From Pseudobdellovibrionaceae bacterium (lineage in GTDB: Bacteria > Bdellovibrionota > Bdellovibrionia > Bdellovibrionales > Bdellovibrionaceae), in NCBI GenBank assembly GCA_016785955.1, contig JAEUWH010000008.1, positions 1 to 45,701 on the forward strand: a stretch of DNA of 45,701 nt, written 5' to 3'. Below are positions 40,474 through 45,701 of this stretch, piece by piece. The position numbers and the translations under genes are program-made. Every line of letters begins with the position of its first letter. Within the stretch, counting starts at the first letter, position 1. The notes beneath the pieces were generated by a model. That model saw only the letters and a program-made list of their open reading frames with translations. It searched no databases and had not been told where the DNA came from.

Positions 40474-41718
40474 ATGCAAAAAACTTCACTGAAACAAACA
40501 GATGAAGCAATTTACAGTTTAATTGGAAAGGAATCTATTCGCCAACAAGAAGGCCTAGAAATGATCGCCTCAGAGAATTATACATCCAGCGCGGTGATGG
40601 AAGCTCAAGGATCTATTTTAACCAATAAATATGCCGAAGGCTACCCAAACAAACGCTATTATGGCGGCTGTCACTATATCGATGAGATCGAAACACTTGC
40701 TATCGAGCGTGCAAAAAAACTATTTAACTGCGCCTACGCCAACGTTCAGCCCCACGCAGGATCTCAGGCAAATATGGCTGTATATTTGGCGGCGCTTAAA
40801 GCCGGAGATACAATTTTAGGAATGGATCTCTCTCATGGTGGGCATTTGACTCACGGAAGTCCAGTGAATTTTTCCGGCCTGCTCTTCAACGCCACTTCCT
40901 ACAAACTAGACCCTAATACTGGCGTACTCAATTATTCTGAAATCGCCCAGGCCGCACAAGAACACAAACCAAAATTAATTATTGCCGGATATAGTGCCTA
41001 TCCCCGATTTCTTGATTTTACAAAATTTAAAGAAATTGCAGACTCGGTTGGCGCTTTATTGTTGGTCGACATGGCCCACTTTGCTGGACTCGTAGCCTCG
41101 GGACATCACCCATCCCCCATTCCTTACGCGGACTACGTAACCACCACAACCCACAAAACATTACGTGGGCCTCGCGGCGGCATGATTTTAACTCAAAGCG
41201 AAGACCGAGCAAAAACAATGAACTCACGAATTTTCCCAGGAATTCAAGGCGGCCCACTTGAACACGTCATTGCTGGCAAAGCAGTCTGCTTTGGCGAAGC
41301 TCTTAAACCAGAGTTTAAAGTTTATATTGAAAACGTCTTACTCAATGCTAAAACACTAGCAGAAGAATTAACTCGTAATGGTTTTAAACTGGTCACAGGT
41401 GGTACCGATAACCATCTATTGCTGCTAGACCTAAGCGAATCGTCCGTTACCGGCAAAGCGGCAGAAATCGCATTGGATGAAGCTGGAATCACGGTAAATA
41501 AAAACACTGTCCCAAATGAAAAACGCTCGCCTTTTGTAACCTCAGGAATCCGTATTGGTACCCCCGCGCTTACAACACGCGGCATGAAAACCAGTGAGAT
41601 GAAAAAAATTGCGGGTTGGATAACTCAGGTTCTTAACAATGTCGAAGATGCTCACATAAAAGCGAACGTCCATCAAGAAGTTAAAGAACTCTGCAAACAG
41701 TTCCCACTGCCTTATTAA
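40474..41718 (+). CDS. glyA: serine hydroxymethyltransferase
   Basis: PLP enzyme that converts serine and tetrahydrofolate to glycine and methylene-THF. [39 protein letters not shown] and [13 protein letters not shown] (PLP Lys 228) are family motifs. The length of 414 residues is standard. The start follows AGGAGG. It comes 23 bases after rpiB; the rpiB-glyA pairing occurs in other bacteria. Confidence 0.97.
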   Translation: MQKTSLKQTDEAIYSLIGKESIRQQEGLEMIASENYTSSAVMEAQGSILTNKYAEGYPNKRYYGGCHYIDEIETLAIERAKKLFNCAYANVQPHAGSQANMAVYLAALKAGDTILGMDLSHGGHLTHGSPVNFSGLLFNATSYKLDPNTGVLNYSEIAQAAQEHKPKLIIAGYSAYPRFLDFTKFKEIADSVGALLLVDMAHFAGLVASGHHPSPIPYADYVTTTTHKTLRGPRGGMILTQSEDRAKTMNSRIFPGIQGGPLEHVIAGKAVCFGEALKPEFKVYIENVLLNAKTLAEELTRNGFKLVTGGTDNHLLLLDLSESSVTGKAAEIALDEAGITVNKNTVPNEKRSPFVTSGIRIGTPALTTRGMKTSEMKKIAGWITQVLNNVEDAHIKANVHQEVKELCKQFPLPY

Positions 41719-41936
41719 ATCAGGCACTGCCTATCTTGCGCGGGTGAAAAATTGAGAAACAGCTAGACTCTATGATGACGATTTGATTTTTTAAGAAATA
41801 TTATGTTTCTATTTAGAGACCTTTCGCACCAAAAACTTATCTACATGGAAACATCAAAGAACATCTAAAATACGAATTCTATCAAAAAAAACAAGGCTAT
41901 TGTCCTATCAAATTAAGGATTTAGGTGATTTTATTA

Positions 41937-41964
41937 TTTACCGATTACGTAAATTGGATATAAT
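41937..41964 (+). promoter_or_regulatory. sigma-70-like promoter close to the M23 lipoprotein gene
   Basis: TATAAT (41959-41964) is preceded 16 bp upstream by TTTACC (41937-41942). A start about 7 bases after the -10 box would put transcription only 4-6 bases before the ATG at 41976, giving a leaderless or near-leaderless mRNA. No ribosome-binding site is visible. Confidence 0.45.
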
Positions 41965-41975
41965 GGGATTTGCAC

Positions 41976-42611
41976 ATGAAAAATCAAAATGGTCTTCTTG
42001 TCATATTACTAGCTGTATTTTCATTTGTGGGTATAACCTCTTCATGCTCTACATCACCAACGGCGATCAGTCGTGAAATTGGAGTTACCCCAACACCCCC
42101 TCTAGAATCTAGAAACTCAAAGATTTCTAGTGAGTTATCAAGAACACCACAATCAATGATTCAACGAAAGTACTTTGATTGGCCTATCGACGAAGCGCGC
42201 TTAACTCGTGGCTACAGCGCCGATCCCGTTCCACACCCCAAGCGAAAACGAAAAAAGCGTTCACACTGGGGGATTGATTTAGCTGCTAATAAAGGAACCC
42301 CGATATATTCGAGTCATCAAGGTGTCGTTGTGTACTCTGGTCGAGACTTCAAGGGTTACGGTAAAATGCTTCTAGTGGAAGGCGAAAATGGCTGGGCAAC
42401 AATTTACGCACATTTTGATAAAATTTTAGTTAAAGAAGGACATAAAGTTCGCCAGGGTGATCTGATTGGCTTGATGGGCAAAACAGGCCGCGTTACCGGA
42501 GTTCACCTTCACTTTGAAATTCGACAAAATAAAGAAGCCTACGATCCACTTTTATTTCTACCAAGTGGCGAAAAAGTCGCATCTCGCTTGGCTGCCAAAA
42601 ATCAACGCTAG
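41976..42611 (+). CDS. M23 (LytM) peptidase-domain lipoprotein
   Basis: A 211-residue lipoprotein with a lipobox ending TSSC (Cys about residue 24). A 60-residue Ser/Thr/Pro linker follows, then an M23 domain: HWGIDLAANKGTPIYSSHQGVVVYSG with His and Asp zinc ligands. LLVEGENGWATIYAHFDKILV and VHLHFEI with the HxH complete the active set. Such enzymes cut peptidoglycan crosslinks or, if degenerate, activate amidases; here the metal residues are intact. The start is the ATG at 41976, with a likely near-leaderless promoter just upstream. The 3' end meets the opposite-strand barrel gene, overlapping 4 bases. Confidence 0.88.
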   Translation: MKNQNGLLVILLAVFSFVGITSSCSTSPTAISREIGVTPTPPLESRNSKISSELSRTPQSMIQRKYFDWPIDEARLTRGYSADPVPHPKRKRKKRSHWGIDLAANKGTPIYSSHQGVVVYSGRDFKGYGKMLLVEGENGWATIYAHFDKILVKEGHKVRQGDLIGLMGKTGRVTGVHLHFEIRQNKEAYDPLLFLPSGEKVASRLAAKNQR

Positions 42612-43534
42612 AAAAAATTGATATTTGCAATCAAAGAAACATTCGTCTTTTGCCAATTGATATCCCGCCAAACCCACTGAAGATTTGGATACAAATACAC
42701 GTCTCGCGTTAATGTTATACCCACTCCCAACGACTGAGTAGCTTCATCCCAAAAATATTTATTATAATTCTCACGATTCGAGTAAAAACTGGCGCCACGA
42801 TACACTGTACGAAACGAGTAAACGGAATTAAATTCATATTCAGCAAAAGGATACAACCCAACGGTATTATGAGTCTCTTCGCTGTTCTCGGAGCGATAGT
42901 CACTATAGATCTCGTTCGCAAACAAAAATACAACCCCGGTCTGCCAACCTAATTCTTTAAGGTCCAAAAGATACGTGTAGAAAAAGCTAACTTCATAAGC
43001 CAGCGCCATCTCATCCACTAACTCTTTTGCAGAATACCTGACGATGGATGTTGAAAATACATGCTGAGCCGACCCAATCCCAAATAAATTTGAAAACGAA
43101 AAATATGGATTTTCCAATTGCCATTGCTGCCCCGAAAATCCCGGCGTAACCACCCCTAACCCAGTCCCCACATTTATATGATTATTCTCATTTAACCTGT
43201 ACTTAGCAGAAACATTTCCAGTGATTTTTGTATTCCGCTCAAACACCGGACCTGGAGAAAGTTTTGGTCGCGTCGGACCAAAAGGTTTATACACCGACCC
43301 ACCACTAAAACTAAAATCTGTTTGAACAGAAAGAGGAGATTTTGATCCCGTCGAAGCTCGCAATCGAGAATTGGTTATCTCGGAATCAATATCTTTTGAC
43401 TCGACAGATGAAGCTGCTGTTTTATGAACGTATTCACCTAATTCCGCGTTCGATTCGCTTTCGGCCTTGGCCAAAGCAAAACATGAAACAACAAGGACGA
43501 CACTGATGCCTAACAATCGCAACATGGTGAACAA
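42608..43534 (-). CDS. putative outer-membrane beta-barrel protein
   Basis: A 308-residue protein with a signal peptide (to about residue 24, ALAKA). The mature N-terminus is Ser/Glu-rich. From about residue 90 it shows alternating polar/hydrophobic strands with aromatic ends (e.g. KYRLNENNHINVGTGLGVV, LGVGITLTRDVYLYPNLQWVWRD). The protein ends ANINFF, a terminal phenylalanine typical of BAM substrates. No named family. It resembles small barrels of unknown function. Confidence 0.7.
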   Translation of the reverse strand: MFTMLRLLGISVVLVVSCFALAKAESESNAELGEYVHKTAASSVESKDIDSEITNSRLRASTGSKSPLSVQTDFSFSGGSVYKPFGPTRPKLSPGPVFERNTKITGNVSAKYRLNENNHINVGTGLGVVTPGFSGQQWQLENPYFSFSNLFGIGSAQHVFSTSIVRYSAKELVDEMALAYEVSFFYTYLLDLKELGWQTGVVFLFANEIYSDYRSENSEETHNTVGLYPFAEYEFNSVYSFRTVYRGASFYSNRENYNKYFWDEATQSLGVGITLTRDVYLYPNLQWVWRDINWQKTNVSLIANINFF

Positions 43535-43757
43535 ACATAACAGGTCTTTTATGACTGGACTATTAATTAGAAAACATTCTCCTTAATTCATAGAATTGTG
43601 TAAAATTCATAAAGTAATTTTTATCATTTTTTACACTCAAAGTTCAAACACAGGGATTCAGCCACTCACTTGCACCGAAATTTAAAAACAAGAGAAAGGT
43701 CCGGACTTCTATTTATTCTATTTTTAACAATACTATTTTAAGAGTATTCTTTAACCT

Positions 43758-44909
43758 ATGAGCCAAATTGCACTGATTTTATCTGGAGGCGGCGCTCGTG
43801 GCGCGTACCAAGCCGGAGTTGTTCAAGGTATTTACGAGGTACTTAAGTCAGCCTCCATTCCCATGAGAATCGATCACTTCTCTGGAGTCAGCGCGGGTGC
43901 CATTAACGCCTCTTATTTAGCCAGCCTCTGGGAAGATAAAGAAATTGCCCTTAAAAATTTGGTGGATCTTTGGTCGCAATTAAAAAGCTCCGACATCTAT
44001 TACACCGACGCCATCAGCTTGGGGAAAATCGGATTAAAGTGGGTGAGCGATCTATCTTTGGGTGGCGCCACGGGCACCAGCAAAGAGGGTCGGGCACTTT
44101 TAGATACAGAGCCCCTAAAGCACCTCTTGCACTCTCGTCTGGATATGCACAAGATCGGCGTAAATTTAGATAAAAATCTGTTTCGATCACTCATCATCAC
44201 GGCCGTCGACTACTACGACTCGACGGCCGTATCATTCATCCAAACCAACAAAGAATTTAAGCCTTGGCGAAAACAACGTCGCGTTTCTGAAGAAGCAAAA
44301 ATAATAGTAGATCATGTGCTAGGCTCAAGCGCGATACCTCTGCTTTTCCCGCCTCGTCCGATAGAGAATCGCTTTTTTGGAGACGGTTGCGTACGAAACT
44401 CACACCCCTGCGCCCCCAGCATATACCTTGGCGCACAGAAACTATTGGTCATTGGGGTCAAGAGTCGCGCCAACAAGGGGTATTCAAAAGATACAAACTC
44501 GATGGGTCACCCTCCCTCTGTCGCCCGCGTTGTGAATCTACTGATGAACGCGGTTCTTTTAGATAACGTAGAACACGACATAGAAAGACTCATTCGCATG
44601 AATCAAATCGTCACCCAAGTCGACAACAGCCAGAATCTGTCCTATAAAAAATTGGATTTTGTTTTTATTTCACCCTCACGTGATATTGGCGCATTAGCAT
44701 CCAAACATATCTCCAAAGTTCCTAGAATTATTCGTTATCTAATTAAAGGATTAGGCAGTCTGGAAGACGCCAATGAGCTTGTCAGTTATTTATTATTCGA
44801 ATCGCCATTTTGCTCGGAACTTATAGAAATGGGCTTTCAAGATGCACTTGATGCAAAAGAAAAGATTATTGCACTTTTTCGAGACGATAAAAATCAGATT
44901 TCAACCTGA
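43758..44909 (+). CDS. patatin-like phospholipase
   Basis: A 383-residue patatin-family lipase: SGGGARGAYQAGVV is the oxyanion loop, and GVSAGAINA carries the nucleophile Ser 45. Asp 209 in FGDGC completes the Ser-Asp dyad (DG-A/G in most members; DGC here). No signal peptide. Such enzymes hydrolyse phospholipids or acyl-lipids; RssA/YchK-type and secreted types share this fold. The 3' end overlaps the kup-like gene by 16 nt tail-to-tail. Confidence 0.9.
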   Translation: MSQIALILSGGGARGAYQAGVVQGIYEVLKSASIPMRIDHFSGVSAGAINASYLASLWEDKEIALKNLVDLWSQLKSSDIYYTDAISLGKIGLKWVSDLSLGGATGTSKEGRALLDTEPLKHLLHSRLDMHKIGVNLDKNLFRSLIITAVDYYDSTAVSFIQTNKEFKPWRKQRRVSEEAKIIVDHVLGSSAIPLLFPPRPIENRFFGDGCVRNSHPCAPSIYLGAQKLLVIGVKSRANKGYSKDTNSMGHPPSVARVVNLLMNAVLLDNVEHDIERLIRMNQIVTQVDNSQNLSYKKLDFVFISPSRDIGALASKHISKVPRIIRYLIKGLGSLEDANELVSYLLFESPFCSELIEMGFQDALDAKEKIIALFRDDKNQIST

Positions 44910-45701
44910 ATACCCACTTCTATGACTTGATTTGGGGGAATTTTAAAGAAGGCCGTTGGTCTTTGCGCATTGCGAGTCATAAAGGCAAATAGGCGCTCAC
45001 GCCATAAAGACATATTAGGCTCATTGGATGGCAAAATTGTCTCGCGACCTAATACAAATGTTGTTTCTTTGATATTAAAATGAATATTGTTTTGCCTCAA
45101 GGCCTCAAGAATATGTTTCATTTTAGGGATTTCTAAAAATCCGTAATAAACCATGATGCGATAAAAATTTGGTATTATTTCATGAATCTCTACACGCGAC
45201 CTCTTAGAAACGACCGGCACTTCTTTTGTCATGATCGTCAAGATAGCCACACGCTCGTGTAAAACTTTATTATGCTTTAAATTATGAAGAAGTGGCACCG
45301 GAACCCCCCAAGGATCTCCAGCCATATATATCGCCGTACCTGAAATTCGAATCGGCGGCGTCTGCAGCAGCCGCTGGCAAAAATCCTCAATAGACACACT
45401 TCGCTCTTTAAGCTTTCGATAAAGAATACGTCGACCTTTTTGCCACGTGGTCATGAGAGTGTATATCACTATTCCCATAGCAATCGACACCCAGCCTCCA
45501 TGAGCGATCTTTGTTAAATTCGCACTAAAAAATACCAAATCAATAAACAAGAACGTACCAAAAATAGAAATTCCCTTAGCCACGCCCCAACCCCACCGCT
45601 GACGAGCCACCTCGAATGCCAAGATAGCTGTCGCAACCATGGTGCCCGCAACCGCAATTCCATATGCAGATGCAAGCTGGTTTGAACTCTTAAACGTAAT
45701 C
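44894..45701 (-). CDS. kup: Kup-type potassium uptake protein, C-terminal part
   Basis: The gene continues past the right edge; the frame reads on to the last base. The part seen includes the helix segment SNQLASAYGIAVAGTMVATA, typical of Kup, then membrane helices (IFGTFLFIDLVFFSANLTKIAHGGWV, IAMGIVIYTLM). The cytoplasmic C-terminal domain follows (RISGTAIYMAGDPWGVPVPLLHNLKHNKVLHERVAILTI, TFVLGRETILPS). Kup is a proton-coupled K+ importer of the KUP/HAK family. The homology covers the last two fifths of the protein. Confidence 0.92.
   Translation of the reverse strand, partial: ITFKSSNQLASAYGIAVAGTMVATAILAFEVARQRWGWGVAKGISIFGTFLFIDLVFFSANLTKIAHGGWVSIAMGIVIYTLMTTWQKGRRILYRKLKERSVSIEDFCQRLLQTPPIRISGTAIYMAGDPWGVPVPLLHNLKHNKVLHERVAILTIMTKEVPVVSKRSRVEIHEIIPNFYRIMVYYGFLEIPKMKHILEALRQNNIHFNIKETTFVLGRETILPSNEPNMSLWRERLFAFMTRNAQRPTAFFKIPPNQVIEVGIQVEI

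Noticed and set aside
1-45701. CRISPR arrays, tRNA and rRNA genes, prophage modules, toxin-antitoxin pairs
   Set aside because: No regularly spaced repeats, tRNA-like cloverleaf ends, rRNA conserved stretches, phage structural genes or typical TA pairs were seen on reading; a covariance-model scan was not possible.

Overview
The window reads as a chromosomal segment of a Gram-negative bacterium, most likely from the Bdellovibrionota (Bdellovibrio-like predators). This is an inference from protein flavour and gene order, not from a marker gene. Supporting signs are outer-membrane biogenesis genes (BamB), many lipoproteins and exported hydrolases, a C5-pathway heme cluster, leucine dehydrogenase, and moderate GC with AT-rich intergenic DNA. 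No rRNA, tRNA, CRISPR array or prophage was seen.

Layout. 1-1107: the 3' part of a REP-associated (Y1/RAYT) transposase gene carrying REP-like inverted repeats, then a repeat-rich non-coding stretch. 1108-11178: a heme biosynthesis cluster, hemA then hemC(D)-hemL-histidine kinase-response regulator-hemE-hemN-hemG-hemH. From hemC to hemH every junction overlaps or abuts. A direct repeat TGACA-N6-TGACA lies upstream of hemA. 11274-13864: a cysteine-rich exported protein and an RDD membrane protein. 13926-17009 (minus): an RNA m5U methyltransferase-like protein, a soluble histidine kinase and a lipoprotein with 2H-phosphoesterase motifs. 17087-20529: a large exported TolB-propeller/PA/M28 peptidase/PDZ protein and a small membrane protein. 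20713-26637 (minus): a methyltransferase remnant, then an envelope operon (YfgM-like TPR protein, BamB, lipoprotein, DUF2147, ScsB/DsbD-like reductase, redoxin). 26752-30583: leucine dehydrogenase, a tail-anchored HTH protein, an AT-rich region with strong palindromes, a catalytic-domain-only tyrosine recombinase, an exported tyrosine phosphatase and a CPXCG protein. 30701-34514: a small exported protein, then a 2OG-Fe(II) oxygenase-like protein with a complete NMT1-type ABC importer. 34669-41718: yceD-rpmF-fabH-fabD-fabG-acpP-fabF-rpiB-glyA, a fatty-acid synthesis block. 41976-45701: an M23 lipoprotein, a beta-barrel candidate, a patatin-like lipase and the C-terminal part of a Kup potassium transporter.

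The strongest biological story is the heme cluster. An OmpR-type two-component system is translationally embedded between hemL and hemE, and an 11-bp-spaced TGACA repeat sits in the hemA promoter. This closely resembles the HemKR system and 'hem box' described in Leptospira (recalled, not checked here). It suggests a heme-responsive regulon shared across phyla. Other points worth attention are the HemC-HemD-like fusion, the lipoprotein 2H phosphoesterase, the tail-anchored HTH regulator with paired operator-like sites, the minimal recombinase next to a 30-nt palindrome, an exact 21-bp repeat shared by a gene and a distant intergenic region, and a perfect 22-bp-stem hairpin.
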